Assembly: GCA_020848905.1 (NCBI GenBank)
Contig: JADLHG010000089.1
Span: 1-47,380, forward strand
From: Deltaproteobacteria bacterium
GTDB lineage: Bacteria; Myxococcota_A; Polyangia; GCA-2747355; JADLHG01
Length of the DNA stretch: 47,380 nucleotides
Reading direction: 5' to 3'
The notes under the pieces were generated by a model, which searched no databases, was not told the origin of the DNA, and saw nothing but the letters and a program-made list of their open reading frames with translations. A program made the position numbers and the translations under genes. Shown here one piece after another: positions 33,385 through 42,461 of this stretch. Position 1 is the stretch's first letter. Every line of letters begins with the position of its first letter.

Positions 33385-33663
33385 CTAGCCGTTCAGGGCG
33401 TTCTTGAGCACCTGGCTCGGCTTGAAGGTCAGCACGCGGCGCGCGCTGATCGTGATCTCGTCCCCCGTTTGCGGGTTGCGGCCCACGCGGGAGTTCTTGT
33501 CACGGACGACGAAGTTCCCGAACCCGGAGATCTTGATCTTCTGCCCCTCTTCCAGGGTCTCCTTGATCGTGTCGAAGACGGTCTCCACGATCTCCGCCGC
33601 CTCTTTCTTCGAGAAGCCACCTACCTTCTCGTAGACGTTTTCAATGATGTCGGCCTTGGTCAT
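33385..33663 (-). CDS. ihfA: Integration host factor subunit alpha (HU/IHF family)
   Basis: The product is 92 residues from ATG 33663, preceded by GGAGGA. It is a small basic DNA-bending protein. The HU/IHF motif is complete, with the DNA-intercalating arm GFGNFVVRDKNSRVGRNPQT. The N-terminus TKADIIENVYEK and its place downstream of thrS-rpmI-rplT and upstream of a MerR-type gene match ihfA, not hupB. IHF bends DNA at many sigma54 promoters, relevant to the two sigma54 activators in this window. The pheST genes that often sit between rplT and ihfA are absent. Confidence 0.9.
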   Translation of the reverse strand: MTKADIIENVYEKVGGFSKKEAAEIVETVFDTIKETLEEGQKIKISGFGNFVVRDKNSRVGRNPQTGDEITISARRVLTFKPSQVLKNALNG

Positions 33664-33725
33664 CTCAGCATTCCTCCGCGCGCCAGGGCAACGGCACGAG
33701 ACAAGTGGAGCCACCGCACGGGCCC

Positions 33726-33755
33726 ATGATGCCGCGTACTCCCGCGATCTGTCAA
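33726..33755 (-). promoter_or_regulatory. Candidate ihfA promoter
   Basis: On the minus strand, TTGACA (33750-33755), an 18-base spacer and CATCAT (33726-33731) sit in the 114-base rplT-ihfA gap. It gives ihfA its own start of transcription, about 55 bases before the ATG. Confidence 0.45.
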
Positions 33756-33777
33756 CCGAAACTCCGGCGGCGCCGGG

Positions 33778-34128
33778 TCAGGAAGGACGCACCAGCTCTA
33801 CGACGCGCTGGAAGGCGTTGAAGTCGGCGACGGCAAGGTCGGCCAGCACCTTGCGATCGATCTCGACCTGAGCGGTCTTGAGCCAGTTGATCAACCGGCT
33901 GTAGCTCACGCCACAGCGCCGCGCCGCGGCGTTGATGCGAACGATCCAAAGGCCGCGGAAGTCCCGCTTGCGAACGCGCCGGTCGCGGGTCGAATACCGC
34001 CACCCGCGACGAACGGTCATGACGGCCTGACGAAACAGCCGTCCCTTGGATCCCACGTAGCCCTTCGCCGCCTTCAAGATCTTGTTCCGGCGGCGGCGGG
34101 CTTTTACTCCTCGTTTTGCTCTCGGCAT
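33778..34128 (-). CDS. rplT: 50S ribosomal protein L20
   Basis: The product is 116 residues, the standard length, and very basic. The family N-terminus is clear ([19 protein letters not shown]), followed by [20 protein letters not shown] and the C-terminal globular part with [21 protein letters not shown]20 binds 23S rRNA early in 50S assembly, and in E. coli it represses its own operon. It lies 24 bases after rpmI. Confidence 0.98.
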   Translation of the reverse strand: MPRAKRGVKARRRRNKILKAAKGYVGSKGRLFRQAVMTVRRGWRYSTRDRRVRKRDFRGLWIVRINAAARRCGVSYSRLINWLKTAQVEIDRKVLADLAVADFNAFQRVVELVRPS

Positions 34129-34152
34129 GACTGCGCTCCTACCCGGAGGGAA

Positions 34153-34353
34153 CTATCCACCGTAGGGCAACAGCAACTTCACGCGATCGGTCTCGACGGC
34201 GTTCATCGTCGAGCCCTTGCGCAGGTGCCGCAGCCGCTTGGTGGTCTTCTTGGTCAGGATGTGATTGCGATGCGACTTTCGATACTTCACCTTGCCCTTG
34301 GCGGTGAAGCTGAATCGTTTTTTCGCGCCGCTGTTGGACTTCATCTTCGGCAT
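34153..34353 (-). CDS. rpmI: 50S ribosomal protein L35
   Basis: The product is 66 residues. [20 protein letters not shown] and the basic [20 protein letters not shown] segment identify L35. The ATG at 34353 follows AGGAAGG and lies 2 bases after the thrS stop. The usual infC gene is not between them. Confidence 0.97.
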   Translation of the reverse strand: MPKMKSNSGAKKRFSFTAKGKVKYRKSHRNHILTKKTTKRLRHLRKGSTMNAVETDRVKLLLPYGG

Positions 34354-34355
34354 CG

Positions 34356-36113
34356 TCAGTTTCCTTCCTGGCTGTCGCCCGACGGGATCTGGGCCTCCCG
34401 CACGAGCTGGTCGACGAACGCGTCCACAGGCATCGCGGGCATGGCCTGACCGGATCGCGGTCGCGGCGCAACGCAGCCGCTCTGCACTTCCTTGTCCCCC
34501 ACGACGAGCATATACGGAATCTTCTGGAGTTGCGCCTCGCGAATCTTCGCCCCGAGCTTTTCGTTGCGCAGGTCCGCCTCCGCCCGGATCCCCGCGGCCC
34601 GGAGTCGCTCCAGCACCTTCTGGGCGAACGGAATCTGCGGGTCGGTCACCGTCAGCACCGTCGCCTGCACGGGGGCCAGCCAGAGGGGGAACGCGCCCGC
34701 GTAGTGCTCGACCAGGATCCCGAAGAACCGCTCCAGGGAGCCGAGCAGCGCGCGGTGGATCATGATCGGCCGATGGCCGCGCGCGCCGTCCTCTCCGACG
34801 TAGTTCATGTCGAACCGCTCCGGCAGCTGGAAGTCCACCTGGAGGGTGGAACACTGCCATTTGCGTCCGATGCTGTCGCGGATCTTGAGATCGATCTTTG
34901 GGCCGTAGAACACACCCCCGCCGGCGTCCACCTCGAACTTCACCCCGCTGCGCTCGAGGCAGTCCTTCAAGATCGCCTCGGCCTCGTCCCATTGCTCGGG
35001 GGTACCGACGAACTTGGCCGGACGCGTGCTGAGGTAGAGCTCGAAATCGGCGAAGCCGAAGGTCCGCAGGATCCGCAGGCAGAAGGTCAGGACCCGGTCC
35101 ACCTCGGCCGCGAGCTGATCGCGCCGCACGAAGAGATGCGCGTCGTCCTGCGTGAAGCCTCGCACGCGGAAGAGCCCGTGGAGCACGCCGGTCCGCTCGT
35201 ACCTGTAGACGGTCCCGAGCTCCGCCCAGCGCAGCGGGAACTCGCGGTAGGAGCGCAGGTGGCTCTTGTAGATGACGACGTGGTACGGGCAGTTCATCGG
35301 CTTGGCCAGGTAGTTCTGACCGTCGATGTCCATCCCCGAGTACATGTTCTCCGAGTAATAGCCGAGGTGCCCGCTCTGCTCCCAGAGGTTTTCACGCGCG
35401 ATGTGCGGCGTGTAGACCATGTCGTAGCCGTGCGCGAGGTGCTCTCGGCGCCAGAAGGTCTCGATGAGGTGCCGAACGAGCGCCCCCTTGGGATGCCAGA
35501 GGACCAGGCCCGCCCCGATCGTTTCGCTGAACGAGAAGAGGTCCAGGTCCTTACCGAGCCGGCGATGGTCCCGGCGCTTCGCCTCCTCGAGCTGCTCCAG
35601 GTGCGCCTTGAGATCCTTCTCCTCGAAGAACGCGGTGCCGTAGATGCGCTGAAGCATCTTGTTGCGTTCGTCGCCGCGCCAGTAGGCTCCAGCGACTCCC
35701 GTGAGCTTGAAGGCCTTGATCCGGCCCGTGCGCTCGACGTGTACGCCGCGGCAAAGGTCCACGAAATCGCCGTGTCGATAGAGCGAGATGGTGTCACCCG
35801 CCGGAATGCCGGCGAGGATCTCGACCTTGTAGTCCTCTCCCATGCTGCGAAAGAGCTCGAGGGCCTGGTCCCGCGGAACCTCCTCGCGCACGAAGGGCAG
35901 GTCCGCCGCGACGATCCGCCGCATCTCCTCCTCGATCCGGACCAGGTCCTCGTCGCTGAACGGACTCGGGGCGTCGAAGTCGTAGTAGAAGCCCGTCTCG
36001 ATGGCGGGACCGATGGTGATCTTCACCGCGGGGAAGAGCCGCTTGACCGCGTCGGCCATCACGTGCGCCGTGCTGTGCCGAAGTTGCTCGAGCGGCGTCA
36101 TCTCGGGACGCAT
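34356..36113 (-). CDS. thrS: Threonyl-tRNA synthetase lacking the TGS domain
   Basis: ThrRS charges tRNA-Thr. The product is 585 residues; bacterial ThrRS is usually about 640. It starts directly in the editing domain ([17 protein letters not shown]), so the N-terminal TGS domain is missing. An in-frame TGA lies 11 codons before the ATG, which rules out a longer start. Editing residues are present (HSTAH, later CRGVH). The class II core has the metal-binding Cys ([20 protein letters not shown]), motif 2 ([20 protein letters not shown]) and motif 3 ([20 protein letters not shown]), with a C-terminal anticodon domain. It lies downstream of tRNA-Val and upstream of rpmI-rplT. Confidence 0.95.
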   Translation of the reverse strand: MRPEMTPLEQLRHSTAHVMADAVKRLFPAVKITIGPAIETGFYYDFDAPSPFSDEDLVRIEEEMRRIVAADLPFVREEVPRDQALELFRSMGEDYKVEILAGIPAGDTISLYRHGDFVDLCRGVHVERTGRIKAFKLTGVAGAYWRGDERNKMLQRIYGTAFFEEKDLKAHLEQLEEAKRRDHRRLGKDLDLFSFSETIGAGLVLWHPKGALVRHLIETFWRREHLAHGYDMVYTPHIARENLWEQSGHLGYYSENMYSGMDIDGQNYLAKPMNCPYHVVIYKSHLRSYREFPLRWAELGTVYRYERTGVLHGLFRVRGFTQDDAHLFVRRDQLAAEVDRVLTFCLRILRTFGFADFELYLSTRPAKFVGTPEQWDEAEAILKDCLERSGVKFEVDAGGGVFYGPKIDLKIRDSIGRKWQCSTLQVDFQLPERFDMNYVGEDGARGHRPIMIHRALLGSLERFFGILVEHYAGAFPLWLAPVQATVLTVTDPQIPFAQKVLERLRAAGIRAEADLRNEKLGAKIREAQLQKIPYMLVVGDKEVQSGCVAPRPRSGQAMPAMPVDAFVDQLVREAQIPSGDSQEGN

Positions 36114-36239
36114 GGTGCTGCTGCTCTTTCGCCCGGTCTGCGTTCAGGCCGGTTCAGTTTCGGGGAAGCCGCGACCCGGGATGGTTCGCCTTCCGTCATC
36201 CAGCTGCAGGCGGCGCTGTGCGGCTCGCCTGAGGCCTAG

Positions 36240-36311
<72 letters not shown>

Positions 36312-36324
36312 GCTCCCGGCGCAG

Positions 36325-36353
36325 TAACTAGACCGGACTGCCCGATCTGTCAA
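36325..36353 (-). promoter_or_regulatory. Candidate tRNA-Val promoter
   Basis: On the minus strand, a perfect TTGACA (36348-36353), a 17-base spacer and TAGTTA (36325-36330) would start RNA about 7 bases before the tRNA. It may also feed thrS-rpmI-rplT. Confidence 0.5.
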
Positions 36354-36452
36354 GGGATCTTTTCCCCCGAGGGGTGCCCCGGGCGGGGGATCTCACCTCC
36401 CCCGAGGCCGCGGCACATGGCGCGTGCCCCCAGGGGCGAGTAGCATCAAGCC

Positions 36453-37724
36453 ATGGTTCGGCGGGCGGCCCAGGTCTGGTTCTGGACCCTGTTGGGCGCC
36501 ACGTCGTGGGCGGCCGGCTGGTTGGCCCTGGCCCTGCGTGGAAGTGGCCGGGCAGCTCGTCAGCGGCACCTCGGACTCCGCCTCGCGCGGCTTTGCCGCC
36601 GCCTCGGGGGGACCTTCGTCAAGGCGGCTCAGATACTGGGCACCCGAGCCGACCTGCTGTCCGATGCCACCCGCGAGCCCCTGACCCAGCTGCAGGACCG
36701 AGTGGGCCCCTTCGCGTACACCGCCGTATGCGCGGTGCTCCGCGACGACCTCGGTCGGTCGCCGGAGCGCGTCTTTCGCCAGCTCGACCCCTACCCTATC
36801 GCGAGCGCTTCGATGGCCCAGGTTCACGTCGCCCAGCTCTGGACCGGCGAGCGTGTGGCGGTCAAGGTCCTGCGGCCTGGCATCGAACGGCTCGTGGCCT
36901 GGGACCTCCGGCTCCTCCGGATCCTCGTGCGGCTCGTGGCCTGGCTGCCGCCGTTGCGCGCCTTTGCGCCGCGGCAGGCGGTGGAGGAACTCGGACAGGC
37001 CATCCTCCAACAGACCGACCTGCGCATCGAGGCCCAGCACAACGCGCTCTTCCGCGCTGCGTTCGCTGCAGACCCCACGGTGGGCCTCCCCGCCCTGGTG
37101 CCGGAGCTGTCCAGCCGGCGGGTCCTCTGCATGTCCTTCGTCGAGGGTCGAAAGATTCTGGACGCGGCGCTCGACGACCCGGGGCGGCGCGAGCTGGCCC
37201 GACGGGGATACCGGCTCCTGCTGCACATGATCTTCGTGCACGGCCTGGTGCACGCGGACCTCCATCCGGGCAACCTGCTCGTCTCCGACGGGCGGCTCGT
37301 TCTCCTCGACGTGGGGCTCGTCGCGCGGATCTCGCCCGCGCGACGCCAGGGCCTGCTGCGCCTCCTCGCGGCGTGGGCCGCAGGAGACGTGGCCCGCGTG
37401 GCCCAGGCCGTCATCGACGCGGCCTTTGTGGATCCGCAGCTGGCCCGGCCCCACCTCTTGGCGCCGGATATCGCGCGGCTCCTGCAGCGCTTCAGCGCGG
37501 CGCGGATCCAGGATCTCTCCTTCGCCGCGGTCCTGGCCGAGCTCTCGCGCCTGGTGCGGCGACAGGGGGCTCAGCTCCACCCGAGCTTCGCGGTCACGGG
37601 GCTGGCCGTCGCCGTCGTAGAAGGCGTCGGCCGGCAGCTGGCGCCGGATCTGGCGCTGCTGGCCGAAGCCCTCCCCTTCCTCGGGGAGATGCTGCGGCCG
37701 ATGGACGCCCAGGCCTCCGCGTGA
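36453..37724 (+). CDS. UbiB/ABC1 (AarF) family atypical kinase
   Basis: The product is 423 residues. Family features in order: a hydrophobic N-terminus, a KxGQ-type region reading GTFVKAAQ (Lys57), the Ala-rich loop ASASMAQVH, Lys in VAVKVLRPG, HADLHPGN with the catalytic-loop Asp, and DVG in the DFG place. UbiB proteins support ubiquinone biosynthesis or lipid handling at membranes. The canonical KxGQ is altered to KAAQ (Gly to Ala). The usual C-terminal transmembrane pair is not obvious. The ATG at 36453 has no strong ribosome site. No ubiquinone genes are adjacent. Confidence 0.85.
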   Translation: MVRRAAQVWFWTLLGATSWAAGWLALALRGSGRAARQRHLGLRLARLCRRLGGTFVKAAQILGTRADLLSDATREPLTQLQDRVGPFAYTAVCAVLRDDLGRSPERVFRQLDPYPIASASMAQVHVAQLWTGERVAVKVLRPGIERLVAWDLRLLRILVRLVAWLPPLRAFAPRQAVEELGQAILQQTDLRIEAQHNALFRAAFAADPTVGLPALVPELSSRRVLCMSFVEGRKILDAALDDPGRRELARRGYRLLLHMIFVHGLVHADLHPGNLLVSDGRLVLLDVGLVARISPARRQGLLRLLAAWAAGDVARVAQAVIDAAFVDPQLARPHLLAPDIARLLQRFSAARIQDLSFAAVLAELSRLVRRQGAQLHPSFAVTGLAVAVVEGVGRQLAPDLALLAEALPFLGEMLRPMDAQASA

Positions 37725-37826
37725 CCTCGGCAGCCACCCACGCCGCCCGGCGCAAACGCCGGCGCAAGACGACGCGAGGACCCGGTCCAAGGTCTGAAAT
37801 CTCTGTCATCTTCCGGGCGAAAGGGC

Positions 37827-37856
37827 TTGCCTGCGAACGCGCATCCTTCCTAGAAT
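37827..37856 (+). promoter_or_regulatory. Candidate promoter of the kinase cluster
   Basis: TTGCCT (37827-37832), an 18-base spacer and TAGAAT (37851-37856, 5 of 6) lie about 90 bases before the kinase ATG. It is the only convincing hexamer pair in the 222-base spacer after the UbiB-like gene. Confidence 0.45.
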
Positions 37857-37914
37857 ATTGGAGTTCAGGGCGCGCCAGGAGCGGACCGGCTTGCCCCTCC
37901 ACCTCACGGATGGG

Positions 37915-37930
37915 CTGACACCGCTGTCAG
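37915..37930. repeat. Inverted repeat in the kinase gene leader
   Basis: CTGACA and TGTCAG (6 bp) around CCGC end 16 bases before the ATG at 37947, just before the GAGGGG ribosome site. It could be an operator or a leader hairpin affecting translation. Confidence 0.4.
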
Positions 37931-37946
37931 AGACGAGGGGCGCTGG

Positions 37947-39755
37947 ATGGCCAGCCGACAGCTCGAGAAGTACAAGCTGCTGGAGGAGGTCGGCCACGGT
38001 GGCATGGCGATCGTGTATCGCGGCCTGGACACCGCCCTGAACCGAGAGGTGGCTGTGAAGATCCTCCATCCGCACCTCGCCGACCAGGACGAGTCCAAGC
38101 AGCGCTTCCAGCGCGAGGCCCAGGCCGTGGCGAAGCTGCGCCACGACAACATCCTCGAAATCTACGACTACTCGGGGCTGGAATCGGCCGACAGCTACAT
38201 CGTCACGGAGTTCATCCACGGCCAGACCCTCAAGGCCTTCTTGAGCCGAAGCCCCATCTCGCACCCCGAGATCGCCGTGATGGTGATCGTCGAGGTGTGC
38301 AACGCCCTCGAGCACGCGCACAGCCTCGGGATCATCCACCGCGACATCAAGCCCGAGAACATCATGATCCGGAAGGACGGGCGCGTGAAGCTCACCGACT
38401 TCGGCATCGCGCAGATCGTGGACGTCGCGCGGCTGACAGTGACCGGACAGCTCCTCGGCTCCCCCGCGTACATGGCTCCGGAGCTGGTGGAAGGAAAGCC
38501 CCTGGATTTTCGCTCCGACGTCTACAGCGTCGGTACCCTGCTCTATCAACTCGCCACCGGAGAGCTCCCGTTCAAGGGCAAGAACCCGCACGAGGTCCTC
38601 AAGCGGATCGCGGAGGGGAAGTTCATCGACGCGGACATCGTGAACCCGGTGGTCGGCACGCGCCTCGGACGCGTCATTCGCCGCGCGCTCGCGCACGACC
38701 CGGATCAACGCTACGCCTCCGTCCAGCAGCTTCGCGACGAGCTCCTGGCCTTTCTCGCGGATGTCGGCATCGAGAGCGCGCGCGACGAGCTCGCGCGGTA
38801 TTTCGGAGCGCCACCGGAGTACAGCCGCGAGCTGCAGCACCGGGTGGTCACGGCCCTCACGGCGCACGGCAAGGCGGCCCTGAGTGCCGGCCGCACACCG
38901 CACGCCTTGCAGTATTTCGACCGTGTTCTCTGCACCGACCCAAGGAACGCGGAGGTCTTGGCCCTCCTCGACCAGGTCTCCCGTCGCCGGCGAATCGGTC
39001 GGACGCTGGCCGTCCTCGGCCTGGTCGGTGCGCTCGGCGGCGGTGCCTACGCTGTCTCCCGGCGGTGGCCGGCCTCCAGTCAGACCGCCCTGGCGGAGGA
39101 CGGGTCGGCGGGCCCCGCGGCCGACGCATCCCGCGCCGTGCACCCCCTCCGCGCCCTGGTGCCGAAGGCGGCGAGCGACACGGGAGGTGGCCCCTCCTCG
39201 GTCGCTGCGGCGACGCACGCGCTCGACGCCCGACCGGACGGCCCCCTCGGCAAGGGGCCCGCGAGCGCTACGGTCACGCGCGTGATCCGCGCGCTTCCCC
39301 CTCCCCGCCGCATCGAGATCATCCCGACACCCAAGGCCATGTCCATCCTGCTGAACGGCAAGCTCCTCGGGCTCTATGGCCCCGATCTGCGCGAGCTGAC
39401 CATCCCGCGCGGTGCCGTCACCCTCACCTTCCGGAACGACGCGTGCTGTTTCGAGAAGGTCCTGACCATCGGGCCCCAACAGAACCCGCGCGAGCTGCAC
39501 GTGCGCCTGCCCTGGAAGCCCGGCCGCGTGCGGGTGAACGTCTCCCCCCACGTGGCGGCCGACGTCGTCGTCGGCAGCACCGTCGGACAGGCCGGACAGG
39601 AGCTCCCCGTGCCCATCCCCTCGTACGCCGACAACGGCCGCACCGAGGTTCAGGTGCGGGTGAGTGCCGCCGGCTATCCCACGGTCTCCAGGTCTGTCGT
39701 CGCACGCGCCAACCACACCACTGACCTCACGATCGAGCTGCGAAAGACGCCCTGA
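37947..39755 (+). CDS. Transmembrane Ser/Thr protein kinase (PknB-like)
   Basis: The product is 602 residues. The N-terminal kinase domain (about 8-265) has all motifs: GHGGMAIVY, Lys38 in VAVKIL, HRDIKPEN with Asp133, DFG Asp151, and GSPAYMAPE. A short TPR-like helical pair follows at about 300-345. One transmembrane helix (about 352-370) leads to a periplasmic Pro/Ala-rich segment, then a beta-rich PEGA-like domain (KAMSILLNGKLLG, later RVRVNVSPHVAADVVVG). It probably senses the envelope and phosphorylates cytoplasmic targets. Its stop overlaps the next ATG by one base (TGATG). Confidence 0.93.
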   Translation: MASRQLEKYKLLEEVGHGGMAIVYRGLDTALNREVAVKILHPHLADQDESKQRFQREAQAVAKLRHDNILEIYDYSGLESADSYIVTEFIHGQTLKAFLSRSPISHPEIAVMVIVEVCNALEHAHSLGIIHRDIKPENIMIRKDGRVKLTDFGIAQIVDVARLTVTGQLLGSPAYMAPELVEGKPLDFRSDVYSVGTLLYQLATGELPFKGKNPHEVLKRIAEGKFIDADIVNPVVGTRLGRVIRRALAHDPDQRYASVQQLRDELLAFLADVGIESARDELARYFGAPPEYSRELQHRVVTALTAHGKAALSAGRTPHALQYFDRVLCTDPRNAEVLALLDQVSRRRRIGRTLAVLGLVGALGGGAYAVSRRWPASSQTALAEDGSAGPAADASRAVHPLRALVPKAASDTGGGPSSVAAATHALDARPDGPLGKGPASATVTRVIRALPPPRRIEIIPTPKAMSILLNGKLLGLYGPDLRELTIPRGAVTLTFRNDACCFEKVLTIGPQQNPRELHVRLPWKPGRVRVNVSPHVAADVVVGSTVGQAGQELPVPIPSYADNGRTEVQVRVSAAGYPTVSRSVVARANHTTDLTIELRKTP

Positions 39756-40627
39756 TGCGAAGCCCCTGGCTCATGGTCTTGCTCGCGTCCTCCCTCTACT
39801 CCGCCACGCCGGCGATCGCAGACGGGCCAGACCCCGAGCTCGCGCTGCGCCAGGCCGCGAAAGCCTACGACCGCGGCAACTACAAGCGGGTAATCGCGAT
39901 CCTCGGCCCCCTGCTCTCGCCGCAGATCTTGCTCGCTCAGGAGGCGCAGGTCCTGCAGGCTCGCAAGCTGCTCGGCATCAGCTACGTCTTCTCAAAGAAC
40001 GCCCCCGCGGCCGAGCGCGAGTTCGTTGCCATACTCTCCGAACGCCCGGACTACCGGCTCGATCCGCTCGTAGACCCTCAAGCGGCCGTGGAGGTATTCG
40101 ATTCCGTTAAGCGGCGAAACGCCGAGAAGCTGCGCGCCATCCTGGACCGCGAGCGGCGCGAGGCCGACCGTCGCCGGCTGGACGAGGCACGCCGTCGCGA
40201 CCGTCAGCGCCGCCAGGCCGAGCTCGAGCGCCAGGGTGGGGAGACGGTGGAGCGGACGATCGTCACACGGAGCTACTGGGTGAACTTCGTTCCGTTCGGC
40301 GCCGGTCAATTCCAGAACCGCCAGCGCGGCAAGGGATTCACCCTGCTCGGTACCCAGGCGGCCCTCGGGCTCACGTCGCTCGGGGCCTATCTCGCCCTGC
40401 GGCTCGCCTACCCCAGCGGACAGGTCCCCGCCGAGGAGTGGACGAGGGCGCGCGCGCTGAACATCACCCAGGTCGTGAGCGGCGCCCTCTTCTTCGCCAC
40501 CGTCGCCTATGGCATCATCGACGCGCTGCTGCACCATCAGCCGCGGACGGTGGAAGAGAAGAGGTACCGGCGAGCGCCGCGTATCGTGGTCGGCCCCCAG
40601 TCGCTTGGGCTCGATCTCACGTTCTAG
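39755..40627 (+). CDS. Secreted/membrane TPR-like protein of the kinase cluster
   Basis: The product is 290 residues, with its ATG overlapping the kinase TGA. The signal peptide ends near PAIADG. A TPR-like helical block lies at about 28-95 (AAKAYDRGNYKRVIAILGPL), followed by an Arg-rich coiled-coil region (about 125-165). Two hydrophobic segments at about 200-215 and 230-250 suggest membrane association after FVPFGAGQFQNRQRGKGF, a motif like that of DUF5683 membrane proteins. Function unknown. The overlap with the kinase suggests they act together. Confidence 0.75.
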   Translation: MRSPWLMVLLASSLYSATPAIADGPDPELALRQAAKAYDRGNYKRVIAILGPLLSPQILLAQEAQVLQARKLLGISYVFSKNAPAAEREFVAILSERPDYRLDPLVDPQAAVEVFDSVKRRNAEKLRAILDRERREADRRRLDEARRRDRQRRQAELERQGGETVERTIVTRSYWVNFVPFGAGQFQNRQRGKGFTLLGTQAALGLTSLGAYLALRLAYPSGQVPAEEWTRARALNITQVVSGALFFATVAYGIIDALLHHQPRTVEEKRYRRAPRIVVGPQSLGLDLTF

Positions 40628-40667
40628 GCCATTCCGCCGTCGCAGCGAGCCGAGGAGAGTTTTCTTC

Positions 40668-42461
40668 ATGCCGACCCTACGCGTGACCTCACCCGGCCAG
40701 CCACCGAAGGTCTACCACCTGTACAAGAAGGTCACCTCGGTCGGCCGCTCCGAGGACTGCGACGTGGTGGTCCAGGACCCCGACGTGGGAGGGAGTCACT
40801 GCCACATCCACTTCGACGGCCGGATCTTCAACCTGGCGCCGATCGGCGACCACCGCATCTTCGTCAACGGCAAACGGCAGAAGAAGCACGAACTCGCCCA
40901 CCAGGACGTCGTGCGCCTCGGCGAGACGGACCTCGTCTTCTCCGTCTACGAGGAGCCCGTCGAGGCGAGCGAGGCGACGTCCACCGCGGTGGACGTCTCG
41001 CCCTACCGGATGCTGTTCGACTTCTCGGGGAGGCTGCTGCGCAAGTACGAGCTCGGCGAACTGCTCGAGGCGCTCATGGACGCCGTGATCGCCGTTACCA
41101 ACGCCGACAAGGGCTTTCTGGTGCTGCTCGAGAACAACGAGCCGCGCATCCGCGTCGCGCGCAACGTGCGCAGCGAGAACATCGACGACGCAGTCGACCA
41201 GCTGAGCGATTCCATCGTGGCCAAGGTAGTTCGCACGAGGCAGCCGCTCATCGTGAGCGACGCGCTGAAGGACGACGAGTTCGCGAACTCCATGTCCATC
41301 ATGAAGCTCAACGTCGTGTCGGTGATGTGCGTGCCACTCATGGACAAGGAGAGCCTCATCGGGCTGATCTACGTCGGGAACGACAACGTGATCCAGCTCT
41401 TCGAGCAGCAGGCCCTCGAGGTCCTCACGATCTTCGCGGCACAGGCCTCGCTCATCGTGAAGAACGCACTGCTCATCAACGAGCTACGCGACGACAAGCG
41501 CCACCTCTCGGAGCGACTCGAGGCGATACGTTTCGGTCGCATCATCGGCTCCTGCGACGCCATGCGCGACGTCTTCAAGAAGCTGGAGAAGGTTGCCACG
41601 ACCGACATCTCGGTGCTGATCACCGGCGAGACGGGGACCGGCAAGGAGCTGATCGCGTCGGAGATACACGAGCGCTCGTCCCGCGCGAAGGGACCCTTCG
41701 TGACGATCAACTGCGGCGCGATCCCCGAGAACCTCCTCGAGAGCGAGCTCTTCGGTCACGTCAAGGGAGCATTCACGGGCGCCGTGGCGCACAAGCGCGG
41801 CAAGTTCCACGCTGCCGACGGGGGCACGCTCTTCCTCGACGAGATCGGGGAGTTGCCGATGCAGCTCCAGGTGAAGATACTGCGCGCCATCCAGGAGAAG
41901 ACCGTCGTGCGCGTCGGGGAAACTCGGCCCGAACCGGTGAACATTCGCATCCTGGCCGCGACGAACAAGGAACTCGAGGCGGAGATACGTAACGGCCGCT
42001 TCCGCGAGGATCTGTACTATCGCCTCAACGTGGTGAACCTCCACCTGCCGCCCCTGCGCGAGCGTGGAGAGGACCTGACCGTCATCGCGAAGTACCTGCT
42101 GCAGAAATTCGCGGAGGAGTACAGCTCCAAGGTGCGTGGCTTCTCTCCGAACGCGATGATCGCGATCCGGAAGCATCCGTGGCCGGGCAACATCCGCCAG
42201 CTGGAGAACCACATCAAGAAAGCGGTGGTCCTGGCCGACAAGCCGCTCCTCTCGCCGGAGGACCTGGACCTGAGCGCGGAAGAGCTGCCCCCGATCCTAC
42301 CGCTCGTGCAGGCTACCGAAGACTTCAAGCGCCGCTACATCAACGAGGTCCTGGCGCGGAACAACGACAACCGGACCAAGACCGCCAAGGACCTGGGGGT
42401 CGATCCGCGAACCATCTTCCGGCACCTCGAGCGCGAGGACGAGCTGAAGGGCCGACCGTAG
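40668..42461 (+). CDS. FHA-GAF sigma54-dependent transcriptional activator
   Basis: The product is 597 residues from ATG 40668 after GAGGAGAG. An FHA domain (about 1-92, with SVGRSEDCDVVV) is followed by a GAF domain at about 125-270 (DKGFLVLLENNEPRIRVARN), then a sigma54 AAA+ domain with Walker A GETGTGKE, the GAFTGA loop and GGTLFLDEIGEL, then a Fis-type helix-turn-helix (NRTKTAKDLGVDPRTIFRHL). The FHA domain fits reception of a phosphothreonine made by the kinase two genes upstream; that link is inferred. The stop overlaps the next GTG (TAGTG). Confidence 0.92.
   Translation: MPTLRVTSPGQPPKVYHLYKKVTSVGRSEDCDVVVQDPDVGGSHCHIHFDGRIFNLAPIGDHRIFVNGKRQKKHELAHQDVVRLGETDLVFSVYEEPVEASEATSTAVDVSPYRMLFDFSGRLLRKYELGELLEALMDAVIAVTNADKGFLVLLENNEPRIRVARNVRSENIDDAVDQLSDSIVAKVVRTRQPLIVSDALKDDEFANSMSIMKLNVVSVMCVPLMDKESLIGLIYVGNDNVIQLFEQQALEVLTIFAAQASLIVKNALLINELRDDKRHLSERLEAIRFGRIIGSCDAMRDVFKKLEKVATTDISVLITGETGTGKELIASEIHERSSRAKGPFVTINCGAIPENLLESELFGHVKGAFTGAVAHKRGKFHAADGGTLFLDEIGELPMQLQVKILRAIQEKTVVRVGETRPEPVNIRILAATNKELEAEIRNGRFREDLYYRLNVVNLHLPPLRERGEDLTVIAKYLLQKFAEEYSSKVRGFSPNAMIAIRKHPWPGNIRQLENHIKKAVVLADKPLLSPEDLDLSAEELPPILPLVQATEDFKRRYINEVLARNNDNRTKTAKDLGVDPRTIFRHLEREDELKGRP

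Noticed and set aside
34530-36239. 569-codon open frame on the plus strand
   Set aside because: It is antisense to thrS, whose motifs are complete; the long open frame reflects codon bias.
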